Below are positions 9,979-22,176 of a stretch of 64,000 nucleotides of DNA, one piece after another. The translations under genes were made by a program, and so were the position numbers. A model generated the notes under the pieces. It was not told where the DNA came from. It saw nothing but the letters and a program-made list of their open reading frames with translations, and did no database searches. Origin of the DNA: Pratylenchus scribneri (lineage: Eukaryota > Nematoda > Chromadorea > Rhabditida > Pratylenchidae); the NCBI GenBank assembly GCA_030063045.1, contig JAQSEB010000042.1:2170001-2234000 (forward strand), in the 5' to 3' direction. Every line of letters starts with the position of its first letter. The stretch's first letter is position 1.

Positions 9979-12900
9979 TCATTCGACATTTTGTTGTGGC
10001 CATTCTTTTCTCCTTCCAACAATTCTTTTGCAAATCATTTCCAAATTATTTTCATACAATTTCCTCTGATCAATGGCCAATGCCATCGTCTGCTGCTGTT
10101 GATGATGTTTTTTGGGGGATGAATTATTTTGAATGGAATTTGCCCCCTCAGCCGACGATTCATGGCCACCATTGCCCATTTGGAAAGGCTAAATATATCA
10201 ATATTAATATATTAATTTCAAATTATTCCCACTGTAAAATCTCTTTTCATTGGCAATTTTTGGGCAAAAGTGTTGAACACATATGGCTCCGTATTTATAT
10301 AATATCGATTTTTGGGCTGAATTTTCTCGAAACTTCGCTGATTTCTGTCAATTTGATATTCGCAACAGTAAACATCCTCTTCCAAATATCGAGGACTTTT
10401 CGGCCTTCCCATTGCCCAAATTTGTGGCTCCAAAATGAGACAACGGCCCACAACCGAATCGAGGGGAAGTGTGTCGAAAAGGGGAGTCCAAAATAATTCA
10501 TTCCGGTAAAACATTCGATTGGAATCACAAAAACTGCAAAAAATAAAATTGGAAAATAAATTAAAAAGGAAAAAACCAACGTTTCGTGTGGTCTTGCATA
10601 ATAGCAACCAAAAATGAATCGTTGGCCATTTGGACTGATGAAAAGTCGTTCAACACGAAAAACGCGCAAATCTCGGCGATGGAATTCGCGTCGATCGGCC
10701 ATTGTCTCTGCCCCATTTTCGGTCCACCATTCATTCAATGGTCTTTGTTCTTTTTCATCACAATTCTCTCGTTTTCCATTCTTTTTGATTGGCGAATTAA
10801 TTTGTTGGCCATTTTGCTGTTTTCGTACGCATTCTTCGTGCAATTCACGCAGAATCTTCTTATGCTGAAATCATTAAAACCATTTTAATTTCATCCCCCT
10901 TGCCCTTTCCCAACCTTATCATTGATCAGCCTTTCCACATAAATTGCCTCATTCAGCCTAATTTGTAGGCCCCTGGCATTCACCAATGTTCGATAATAGG
11001 TGCAGCCACTGAATTTGATTGCCGGTTGCGGCCTCAACACAATGTCCACCCGAGGGGTTGTTTCCAATCGACGTGTACAAAAATCGCAAATATATTCCTA
11101 AATATATTGATTAATTTCTGTCATTGATTTTTACTTGATCTTCGTTGATTGGATTATCCAAACAATCGGCATGCAGCCAAAAATGGCATCCATCGCATTG
11201 GGTCATCACCCCATCATCCTCTGCCATTCCACAAATGCATCGAACACAATCATGTTCTCGATTGTCACTATTTGGACTCAATTTTGCCTCCTTATCCGGA
11301 TCCCATCTCCCAACGGGATGTTCCGAATCCATGTAACTCAAATCCAAATTTGTATCCACCGTGAGGGGCCTTTGGGCAGTGATGGCGGATTCAATGATTC
11401 GTTTTGAAGGGGAAGAATGGGAATGGGTGGAGGCCGAATTGGGGTAAATTGATCGACGCCTGAAGCAAATTAAATTAATTTGGAATATTTTGAATTTGAA
11501 TTGACCTATCCTCGGTGAACATTTGCAAATGTTCTTTTTGTAATTGTGGATGGACAATACCAAAATTGGCACTCCTTTTCAATTGTAAATATGCCATCCG
11601 AAGATTGGCAATTTTCAATGTGAAAATCATTTGTTTGATTATTCCATCGAATTGATCCAATAAATTTGTGGCCGACGATGAATTTTGGGTGAAAAGCTAA
11701 ACAATTTAAATGATTAAATTTTATTCATTACAATTCTATTAACCATTCCAATTGTTCGTTCCAATTGATGAATATGCCTTCTTGGCACTCTTTTTTGATG
11801 GCAAATTTTCCGAAAATCATCAAAGATTTGTTTGAGCAATTCCACCAATTCAATTGAATCCTTTTCTTTGGCTATTCTCCTTTCATTCACTTCAATTGCC
11901 TTTCGTTTCAAATTCCTTGGCAAAAATGAATGATTGGAGCGAATAATTGCCAATTGGTCGGCAAAAAGAGTGGGCGGTGTTGGCATTTTGTTAATTTGGC
12001 AATTATTATTTGAGGAAAATGATGTGGATGCCACCATTTGTTGTTGCTGTTTTAGTGCCATTTTACGACGACCAATCATTTCATTGGATGTTCCACGGGA
12101 TGAATGCCGTTTTGAACTGTCATTTGGAGGATGGTCTAAAAAATATAAATTAATTGGCTACTACACTAATTAGAGAATATTTAAAGGGATAATCCCCAGT
12201 CTGATGAGCGTATTTATTACGCCAAAGGGATTATCCCCTCCTCTAAAATATAATCCAAATTGTCCTTACTTTTCCTTCGATTCAACAAATTCGGCAATTT
12301 GAATATAATTGGCGGTGTTTTTTGTTTGTCCACTACCATTGTTTCCTTTGATCCATCCATTTTTGTCCTTTTCCTTTTCCTCCTCATTTCCTTTTCATCA
12401 TCTTCCGCCGTTCTTTTCCTCTTCCTTCCTGCCTTCTTCCTTCCATCCTCCTTCTCTTCTTCAATATTCTTCTTCCTCTTCCTTTTGTCAATTTCCTTTC
12501 CACCTTCCTTTCTTTTTCTTCCTCTTCTTTTTGCCACTTTCTTCCCATCAATGCCAATGCCATTTTCCTTCTTTTTTGCCATTCTTTTTTCCACTTCATT
12601 CCAATCCAATTTTCTCAATGGGAATTTCCTTTCCATTGGCCAATAATATTCATTTGGAATATTCAAATGTGTTTGATCATATTTTTGCCTCACATTTTCC
12701 GTAAATTCCTCTAATTTTCGCTTCAATTGTGCTTTCACTCTTTTTCGATGTGCAATTAATTGGCCAATTCTTTCCTTTTCTTCTTCTTCTTCTTCCCTTC
12801 TTTTCAATATTTCCTCTTCATCATCATTTCCTGCTGAATTTAATGCCTCATTCTGTTGTGTTGTTATTGCCTCCTTTGAATGCACTTTTGTGTCAATATT

Positions 12901-15900
12901 TTCGCATTTTGTCCTTTAATTAATTCATAAATAATTTATTATTAATTTTGAATTCATTTTTACTTCAATTCCGTCGATTGTTTGGATGTGACCATTTTCT
13001 CCTTTTCTCGCTTTTCTTTTTTATCCTTTTTTATGGCCAATTCCTCTGCAGATTTGCTCCCTTTTGGCCGCACTGTTTCCAAATTATTATTTGCTTTTTT
13101 CTCCTTCCTTTTCTTTTGTTGACTTTCCACCGCCAATTTTTCGCTGCCAATTTGCTCCACCAATTTCGAATTATTATTGGCACAATTGCCCGTTTTCGAC
13201 TGGATCAATGAAGTGAGCTTTTTCAACTGAAATTCACGTGAATTTATTTGGAAACAATTTTTGATTGGATTTGTGGGGGCGACCAAATTAATTAGTGAAT
13301 AGTGCCATTTGCAACATTCATTTAATGATATTCCCTCTCAGGGCATTTCCTCCTCTTTTTGGAAGGAAATGTCAATTTTGTATTTTTATTTGGGAATTTT
13401 TGAGATTGAAAAGTGAAATGTCAACGTAAAATGCTGCTCAAAATGGAAAAGTCCGGGGGAGGTGGATAACGTGACCATTTGCCCTTCACATCCATTCCAT
13501 TCCAATTTGCGTGTGCCACGTAAATAAAAAATCATTTAGGCATTTTGGCCTTCCCTCCCTGCTGGGTTTCTTCTTTCCTTTACGTATAAAAAGAAAGAAC
13601 GCAATGAAATTGACTTCGATTGAATGTGGGGGCCCTTTTTAAAATGTAGTCCAAATGCGCGCATTTGGCCCAAAGTCGGCGGATTAATTTAATGCCCAGC
13701 CCCTCCCTTCCTTTCCTTATTCCTCTTTCCCCCATTTTGTGCGCAGTTTGTTGCTATGCCAAAATCTGTTAGGAGAATAGAAATTCCTAATGCAGGGATA
13801 AAAGGATTGAATGAAAGATGGGGGGAGGGGGACATTTGAAGTTGAACGGCGTCAACCGCCAATTTTTTGTACATATTCGAATAGGGCGCAATGCGCAAAA
13901 TTGGAATTTGGATACCAAAGAAAGGTCCTTCTAGTCCGGTTGCCAAAGCAGCAGAAAGGTGGGGCAGGCTGGCAGTACTTTTTTTTGCTTTCCTTTTCCT
14001 GTTATTTTCCTTTTTTGGAAATACCTAAAAGAAGGTTGGCATTCGTATTTTTGGAGGAAGGCAGCTGCGCAAATTGAATAAAATGACACCCATTTTATGA
14101 TGTTCACCTGTTCTGGGTCCATACTGGATGTAAGGCATTCGACCAATTCTTGCAAATTCATTTCTGAATTGAAGAATACTTCGCCTGGGATTGTTGCCTT
14201 CGTTTTTATGGCCATTGATGATGTTGATGGCACATTCTCTTCCATCACTAATTCCTCCCTTTCTTCCAATGATGGCTTCTTTTGTTGTTTTTGTTCACTT
14301 TCAATTGTCTCATCATTTTCCATCATTTGGCCGATTGGAATCAATTTTGGCATATCCGAAAAATCATTTGGTCCATCTTCCTCCTCCCCTTCATTGTCCC
14401 TTCCATTTCCTCCATTGCCAATTAATTTTGGCGGTGCCAATTGTTGTTGAATTGGTGCCATTTGCATTGTTGAATTCGGTGCCAATTGAAGTTGCCCATT
14501 CCTCCCACTATTACTGCTCATCAACAGCAATGATGTTTCCCCTTGGCAAATTCCATTCATTTGTGCCATTGAATGTGATGGATGGGAATAGGCGGTGGAA
14601 ATGATCGGTGGAGGTGGATGGACACCGTTGTTCAACAAATTGCCGCCTCCATTGTTGCAATGTACATTTGGCCCTATTGATTCACAGGAACGCACCTTAA
14701 AAATGAAATTAACTACTAAATCAACTTTGTCTAAAGGAACATCCCCAACCCTGACTGAGTGAGATATTTAATCCTCAAATCCCCTCCCCCACCCCCCCAG
14801 CCCCCCTCCCCCACTTGTTTTCTTGTTTACCTGCGAGGAATATGGCGACACCATGGGTGGAGTGTACACGGATGGAGGCGACCCATCGATGGATTGGATT
14901 CCACTGTCGGGCGTTGATGAAATATGCGAACCGCCGGGATGGGCCACCAAATACGGATGCCAGCCAGGTTGATTTGGTCCAGTTGAGGAAGATTGTTGAT
15001 GGGAAGAGGATTGGCCAGATTGAGGAATATATTGATGAGGAGGATGGATTTGGGCATTGGATGGGCCAATGAAACGGATTTGGGAATTTGAGGAGGAGGT
15101 AGGGCAAGGGAAATGTTGCTGTTGATGTTGATTGTGGAGGTAGATGGCCGAGGGACAAAGTTGTTGTTGATTTTGATGGCCGGAGATGGAATGGGGTGGT
15201 GGCACGGGAATTGGCTGAAAATTGATGGAAATTGACGACAATTCCTTTTCTCTCATTTCCGGCTAATTTTTTGACTTTTGTTCAAATTTTAACAAGCCTA
15301 GCCATTCCCAATTTAGGGTGGAGAATATGCAATTAAATGGATGCCGTGCCAACCCACAAATTTGCCATAAACAAGGCAAATCCATTCCCCGCCCCCGCAA
15401 TTCCCTTCTAGGCATATTTTTTACCTTCTTTCTTTTGTGCTTTATTTGGCATTAATGGATGGCCCATTAAAGGTAAGGAATGCGTTCATTGGGCCAACCA
15501 ATTTGGCTTTTTAGCTTTTTTTTTCATCCAAATAAATATTTTCTTTCCATTTTTGCCTTCATTTTTCCCCAGGGCTGCCATAATACCGGGGAAACCCGGC
15601 ATTTCCCGGGTTTTTGATGTCCCGGCCGGGGTTTTGCCGGGGTTTTGAAAGTGCCGGGTTTTTTGCCGGGTTTTTCATATTTTGCCGGGTTTTGCCATGT
15701 TTTTAAATTTTTAGCTAAATTTTTCGCTGCGCGGCCATTTTTGGGTCTAATTTTTCGCTGCGCGGCCATCTTTGGGTCTAATTTTTCGCTGCGCGGCCAT
15801 TTTTGGGTCTAATTTTTCGCTGCGCGGCCATTTTTGGGTCTAATTTTTCGCTGCGCGGCCATTTTTGGGTCTAATTTTTCGCTGCGCGGCCATTTTTGGG

Positions 15901-18900
15901 TCTAATTTTTCGCTGCGCGGCCATTTTTAGCTAATTTTTCTTCCAATCAGGGCCCATTTTTAGCTATTTTTTCTCCCTATCAGGGCTTTTTTAGCTACTT
16001 TTTCTACCTATCAGGGCCATTTTTAGCTAATTTTTTTCCTTCCTTCGCGGCTTTTTCTGGCTAAACTTTTTGACGGCAGACCGATTTTTAAAGCTTATGA
16101 TATCTTTATTTCATAACGCACATGCTCAAAAAGTCAATTAAAAATATGCTCAAAAAGTCAATTAAAAATATAAATCTGAAGTAGAAAATTTTTACAAGCT
16201 TTTACTAAATTGCATTTTAACACGTTTTAAAAGATGCCGGGTTTTTACCGGGGTTTTGAAAATTTTTGCCGGAGTTTTGCCGGGTTTTTAGACCCGAATG
16301 CCGGGGTTTTGACTTTTGGAGATGGCACCCCTGTTTTTCCCTTTAAATTCTTTGGCTTCTATTCCAGGTGCTTTTTTATTTTTCGGATTATTTTTTACGA
16401 TAAAAATAGAAATAATTAGGAAATTAATTAAAAAACAAGTAAACAAATGCATAAATTTACCGGATCAACGAAATGATGATTTGAATGGTTGGAATGGGCA
16501 TTTTGATGGGATGGGCCTTGGCCCGGATTGTACATATCCAAATTGGTGTAGATTGGCTCGGATTGACTGAAAATGAATAAAATATAAATGAATTCAACAA
16601 ATTGATTCATTTTTAAAGGAATTTATCCGATTTTTAAGGGGAAAGTGTTCAAAAGACGTTGGCCATATTATTTTTGCTAGTCATTGATGGAATGGAAATG
16701 CCAATTTTAGATTTTATTCCATTTTAAATGTGATTTTAAGAAAATTTTAATATGAGGATTAATTCTTTTCTTTTTGATGACTAAAATTCCAAAAAAGGCT
16801 TTTTTCCATTTTGGCTAATCCCAAAAAGTATTTCCGATTAAAATTTCTCATTTTTTTTCGACCTTGGCAAATAATCCTCGGTGGTTATGACCGTTGAATT
16901 GACCAATTGGGAGAATTCAATTGAATGCAAATCTTCGCCCAACATTCCCCCTCCTCCATTATCCAAATGATTATTTTGATTTTGATGAATTGAATTTGGA
17001 TTATTTTGCTGATTTTGATGTTGATCCAATCCTCCCCCTCCGCCCTCCTTTTCCTTTTGTGGCCGCCTCCTTTTTGTATTCGCCGCCATCGTTGTTTTGG
17101 CCAATTTGCCGCCGCCTTCCCTTCCTTCCCCTCTTTTCTCCTCCGTTGCCCTTTTTTGTTGCTTTTTTCCACCACTTTTTTCACGTTTTGCCGCCGAAGG
17201 AGATGGAATGGAATTGTTGCTGATGGGCGAAATTGACGAGGCGGAGGAGGGAATTGATGCCGAACTTGTGGTGGCAATGCTCAAAATGTCCACTTGATGA
17301 CTGCTTTGGGGAACGACCTGCACAAAATGTAATTCCTTTGATGATGTAAATGGAAAGAAGGGGATTTATGTTGGTTTTCACTCGATGAATATTTATTAAT
17401 ATTATTTAATCCATTCCTTTTTGCATTCGAGGCTAATCCCCCAAGGAATACTACTTCTAAATATGGCAAAAAATGTTTTCAATGAATTCACTCCTCCCCC
17501 TCAATTCCCTCATTTACCTGTGATGGTGATTGTGCCGTAATATTATCATTGTTGTGGCCAATTCCAATTGAGGATGTTGCCGTAATTGGCACAATCATTT
17601 TTGTGATTGCCTTTTGTGCGCCCTTTTTTGGCCTTGGCAAAATTGGTGGCATTCCGGGTGGGGCCGAAAGTGGGAATGGCCCCCTCCTTTGGACCATTTG
17701 AGGGCCAACAAAGGCAATTGGCCTTTGTGTTGTCCTTTTTATATTCAAATTTTGGTGGTCGTTCTTTTTGGCATCATTTGGCACAATTTGAATGGAGGAA
17801 GGGCCAGCCAGTGCTGAAATCGATGATGCCAATTGTGGATTATCGACGATGGGCGATGAGGACGAAGATAATGGCTAAATAAATGCGAATTAAATATTAA
17901 ATATTAATTTTAATTAATTAATTAATTTGCTGGATATTTTTGATTGGGAATGAATGAATGGAAAACAATTTAATTGCCAAAAATTATCCATTTCCTTTTG
18001 ATGGACCATTCATCCATTCAACTATGCCTCTTTATTTACTAATCCCCTGGAGGGCTAAATTTCGGCCATTTTCCCGTGCCATTCCCTTCTTCCCCCTTTT
18101 GGCTATCATGCGCCCAAAGGAAGGAATATGAGTTTCTTGGAAGAGGGAAATACATATTTTGTTACGCTTTTGTCCCTTCATTTCCCCCAATATATATTTT
18201 GGCCATATTGCCCAATTTTCCACTCTCGGTTTTGGCCAAAGTGAAAGAAAAAAAAGATGGAATGAGTCAAAAAGGACAAGGAGGCAAAGAGAAGCCATGC
18301 ACCAATTTTTCCGGCAAATTCTTCCAAGCCCAATCCGCTCATTTTCCCTTTTATTATGAGGAAAAAAGAAAAATTGAGGAGGGAATTGGAATTTTGGAAT
18401 GAAAGAAAGGAGGAAAGGAGGTTGGTTGGTTGTTGACTTCCCCAGCGGGGATAGAGGATGGGACTAACTGGCGGGAATGGAGGGGGAATTTGGCCATTGA
18501 ATGAATAATAAGGAAAGGAAGGGGAAAAGGCAAAATGGAAAGAGAAAGGCGGCCTTTGAAGAGAGCCAAACACATTTTTGCCTTCTGCGAGTTTTGGCCT
18601 CCTCCATGCCATTGGGCCAATTGATGATGAGCCGAGGCAAAAAGGGATAAAAAGGGCGGCGGTCGGTTGGCATTGGAATGAAATGAAGGGGAGAAAAGCC
18701 CTTGGGGGCCAATGGGAAAATGTGGCCAGAATGAATGAATGAGCAGAGATAGGCCCATTCCAAGGCTCACTGCCCCACTTTCTTCTTTCTTCGGTGGCCG
18801 ACTTGCCGCACGGCGGTGGCACATTATTTTTGCCTAAACACATTCCACCGCCGCCCGCTGTCCTCGCTTTCAACCTCCATTTGGCCTGCCTTTTTGCTTT

Positions 18901-19909
18901 CCCCTCGGGCGAAAAAGGTCGGAAAAGGGAGGATTGGCCCATCTCGGTTGTCCCTTCCCTCCCCCTCATTCGGTGTGTATTATTCGAGGGGAAGGCCGCG
19001 GCCGGTCGCCAAATTTCTTCTTGGCCATCTTTCCTCTCTCCCTCTTTATTGGACCAACTAACCGGAGCAAGCATCAGGCAAATGGGCCAATGGAATGGAA
19101 GGGGATATTGAGGGAATTGACTCGATGCGGAGTGGTGAGCAGCTTTGAAAATGGGGGAAATGGCCTATAAGAGAATAGGGACGCTCCCTTGACCCTTTTA
19201 TATGGACGACAACACTTCTGGGAATGAATATAATCTTCTGCTTTTGGGGCAAATGTGCCATTTTGATGTTTGGGTTGGTGGCCAAATGTGGATGAAAGAC
19301 CAAATTTAAGTCCATCAATGGGCATAAATATAAATAGGATGGATAAACAAGGGGGAAAAGGTTGATGCCAAAATGGAATAATGGCCAAAAGCAAATTGGA
19401 TATAATTTTATCGAATGAAAACACCAAAATTGGCACGTGAAGCCAATTTGGAGCTGGCGGAATTTCACATGAACTGGTAAAAATGAGTGAAATTGTAGGT
19501 AGCTTAAAATAATTAGTGGATGCAAAAGGAGTTAGTGTTCATTTTTAACCAAAATTGGATGCCAATTTACTAATGGGGAATTATGGAAGTTAAATTGGAG
19601 GGTAACTACATTTGGGGCAGAATTATTCATAAGATTTATTAGCCTTTTTAAAAGTCCATTCATTCGATTAGGGGAAATATTCAATATTTTAGCCAAATTA
19701 TGCGTAATTTTTTGCCCTAATTTGATTAATAAATTTGTTTGGAATTGCAATTTTCTCACCTGCGGCTGTTGTTTTTGGCCGTCAGCCGTAATAATATTCG
19801 ATGATGAAGGGGATGGCCGAATCAGAAGGCCGAACAATCCCACCTCTGCCCCATCCTCCTGCCTTTGTTTGAACATACATGGGACTGCCTCAAAACCCTC
19901 AAAACTCAT
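9979..19909 (-). CDS. ASH1/LIN-59-like chromatin protein: PHD finger plus BAH domain, no SET seen
   Basis: Fifteen exons join in perfect phase to about 1610 residues: 19909-19760, 17874-17518, 17317-16863, 16566-16461, 15214-14831, 14695-14108, 13226-12964, 12913-12270, 12135-11744, 11696-11506, 11459-11135, 11097-10915, 10864-10581, 10533-10233, 10188-9979. The N-terminal half is Ser/Gln/Pro/Asn-rich. Exon 8 is strongly basic, with AT-hook-like RRGRKRK and AGRKRKR. Exons 11-12 hold a PHD finger (CVRCICGMAEDDGVMTQC, C-x2-H Zn ligands, ending YICDFC). Exons 13-14 hold a BAH domain (FRVERLFISPNGQRFIFG, RPHET, GRCLILEP, EDVYCCEY) of the type in ASH1L. ASH1 proteins place a SET methyltransferase before PHD-BAH, but no SET motif is found. 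It is probably a nuclear chromatin reader. Exon 1 may not be the true first exon. Confidence 0.82.
15570..16333. mobile_element. Non-autonomous hAT element (764 bp) in an intron of the ASH1-like gene
   Basis: It begins CAGGGCTGCCATAATACC and ends GGAGATGGCACCCCTG. The inverted ends share CAGGGnTGCCAT and are flanked by an exact 8-bp duplication, TTTTTCCC (15562-15569 and 16334-16341), the hAT signature. The left 150 bp (CCGGG-rich) and right 200 bp match the ends of the 3.02-kb element at 56991-60012, including part of the transposase 3' coding end (AAGCTTATGATATCTTTATTT). It is therefore a deletion derivative mobilised by the larger element's transposase. The interior is replaced by tandem repeats. 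Confidence 0.92.
15718..15945. repeat. 31-bp tandem repeat inside the short hAT element
   Basis: About seven near-identical copies of a 31-bp unit with core CGCTGCGCGGCCATTTTTGG followed by GTCTAATTTTT, then degenerate copies (TAGCTAATTTTTC...CAGGGCC) to about 16060. This block is absent from the full-length hAT at 56991-60012, so it was gained by the derivative. Confidence 0.9.
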
Positions 19910-21546
19910 TCTCTCCTTTTGTATACTATTTTATATCAATTTTATTTTTATGCCGTAAATTCCAATGGCCCATTTGGCCAAAATTTTTGGTTGTTCCAAT
20001 TGAATTTGTCAACAATTATTTTGGGATAAAAAAAAAGACAAATTTGGAAATTGTGGCGGAATTGTTGCCTCAAAAGAAGTCAATTAACGGTGGTCGATTT
20101 ATTATTTGTTGTTTTCTTTTTAAGGTGGCTTTTGGCTGGGTTTCAGCTGCCTCCTTTTTTTCGATTGTTTTTCTTGCCTTTTTTCTGCAAATTCAAATGA
20201 TAATAAACATTCATTGCAATTTGAGAAGGAATTATGATGGAATTAAATGGAAAGGGAGGGGATTATTGGCAATTTACAAAATAAATTAAAATGCATTAAT
20301 TTACAATAATTGAAAGTCCATCCATTTTGGCCAAATTAATAATCAAAATCCTAAATTGCATTTTAATCCTCAATTTAAAATTATTTTGACTTTTGGATGG
20401 ACAAATAAAATTTAATTGGGCGCAAAAGCTTTGGGAAATGAAAATGAATTTTGATTCCATCAAATGAATTTTGGTGGCCAATCGAAGAGCGCAAAAATAA
20501 TTTAAAAATAGGGGAAAGGGACCAAAGGTGCTGAAATTCACGGCAGTCGATTTTAAGTGGGGGAAATTGGGCGGAATGGATTGGCCGTAAAATAAAATTG
20601 AATTCAATTGAAGGAATTTTGTGTTCTTTTTTGTGGGGAATTTGGCCGGGAAATTGGGAAAAGGTGAATATTTTTGAGGTGATAAGGTGAAGAGGGGAAT
20701 GAATGGAAGGAGGAGGCGGCTGGCAGCAATAATCGACGGATGGCGACCGACTGGCTCGACCAAAATCGAAAACCAGCGGCAGAATTGGTCGGATTATCGG
20801 GAAAATGATGAAGGAGGAGAAGGAGAAGGGCAATTTGGACAAACAAAGAATGAATGAATGATTTTTTGGGGAGGCAATATTGTCGTTGTCCTCCCGGCCA
20901 CTGGCGAGAATGGATGCCCCCTTCAATGTTTTGAAATGGCTTGAGGGTTATTTAGTATTGCGGAGAGGAAAAGGGGGTGAGGCGCATTGGAAGGAGGGAA
21001 TTGGGGTGGTTGGCTCCGTGACGCCAAAAGGTGGAATTGGGGGGAAATGGGTTGAATATGATGAGGAGGGGAATGGGAGCAATGTTCGCGCATGTTCTCC
21101 ACCCATTTTTGGGTCGGCTGACATTTTGTTGCGCTCCACCCACCAATGTAAGGTTGTCCCATTTTTTGGCAGCTGATGATCCCTTTATTTCGCCTTTTTA
21201 AAATAGTTGATTCATTTTTTTTAATTTTTGGAGAACAATTTGAATGAATCGATGAATTTTTTGGTATTAAAATTTAAAATTTTTTATAAAAATGATGTAA
21301 GATTTGGGGGAATAAAGGCAATTGGATTGGTTGGTTTTTCACGTGTAATAAATAATATTATGAACGGCGAGGGGCATATTAATTAATTATTTACTACGTC
21401 AATATTAAATTAATTAATTGATTAAAGAATTAATTAAGATTGATTATAATTTGATTGATAAATTAACTTTCCCAAACATTTGTGCAAATTTGACGCTGAT
21501 TTAATTACTTTGATTTGTTTGATTAGGCAACAAAAACAATCCAATT
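19910..21546. other. Upstream region of the ASH1-like gene, no gene seen
   Basis: It probably includes the promoter and 5' UTR of the minus-strand ASH1-like gene. Short open frames near 20880-21160 lack splice support or recognisable motifs. Confidence 0.4.
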
Positions 21547-22176
21547 AATTAATTGGTAATATTGTCGTTCGTTCCCCCCCTTTTTTACCAAAAAAAATTT
21601 TTTATTTTATTTTACGCTAAAAACATGAATTTAGGGGTTTTCGATGATGGGGAATACGAATCTGGCATTAGTTTTTCATTAGCTATATTGGCTGAACCGT
21701 TATCGGTTCACAAACCGGTTTCGAAAAATCGAACTTTGGTATTTTCGGTAATATTATATATCAATCGACGCGTATTTACGAGCTGAACACGAATCTGTCA
21801 TTTGTTTCGCATAAAACACAAAACTAAAAAAGTTATGGCCAATTTAGTCACTTGGGTCATCAATAGCTTATGAAATTTTAAATGGCCATAACTTTTTTAG
21901 TTTTGTGTTTTATGCGAAACAAATGACAGATTCGTGTTCAGCTCGTAAATACGCGTCGATTGATATATAATATTACCGAAAATACCAAAGTTCGATTTTT
22001 CGAAACCGGTTTGTGAACCGATAACGGTTCAGCCAATATAGCTAATGAAAAACTAATGCCAGATTCGTATTCCCCATCATCGAAAACCCCTAAATTCATG
22101 TTTTTAGCGTAAAATAAAATAAAAAATTTTTTTTGGTAAAAAAGGGGGGAACGAACGACAATATTACCAATTAATT
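21547..22176. mobile_element. Foldback element 1: near-perfect 295-bp inverted repeat
   Basis: The arms 21547-21841 and 21883-22176 are reverse complements with essentially one length difference, in the C/G run near 21573-21580, around a 41-nt loop. Outer ends read AATTAATTGGTAATATTGTC. No coding capacity and no convincing target duplication were found; the AATTAATT ends make one hard to define. Near-identity of the arms suggests recent origin or gene conversion. Transcribed from either side, it would form a long dsRNA hairpin. Confidence 0.9.

Noticed and set aside
9969..10868. Plus-strand open frames of 84-175 codons
   Set aside because: They are antisense to BAH-coding exons of the ASH1-like gene.
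12186..12240. Repeated GGGATAATCCC/GGGATTATCCC words in an ASH1-like intron
   Set aside because: Two short near-palindromes only; too little to call an operator or element.
12260..12704. Two plus-strand Ser/Phe/Leu-rich frames
   Set aside because: Antisense of the Lys/Arg/Glu-rich exon 8 of the ASH1-like gene.
18178..19074. 298-codon minus-strand open frame
   Set aside because: It lies inside the 17875-19759 intron of the ASH1-like gene, has Pro/Ser-rich composition-driven sequence, no motif, and overlaps other open frames on both strands.
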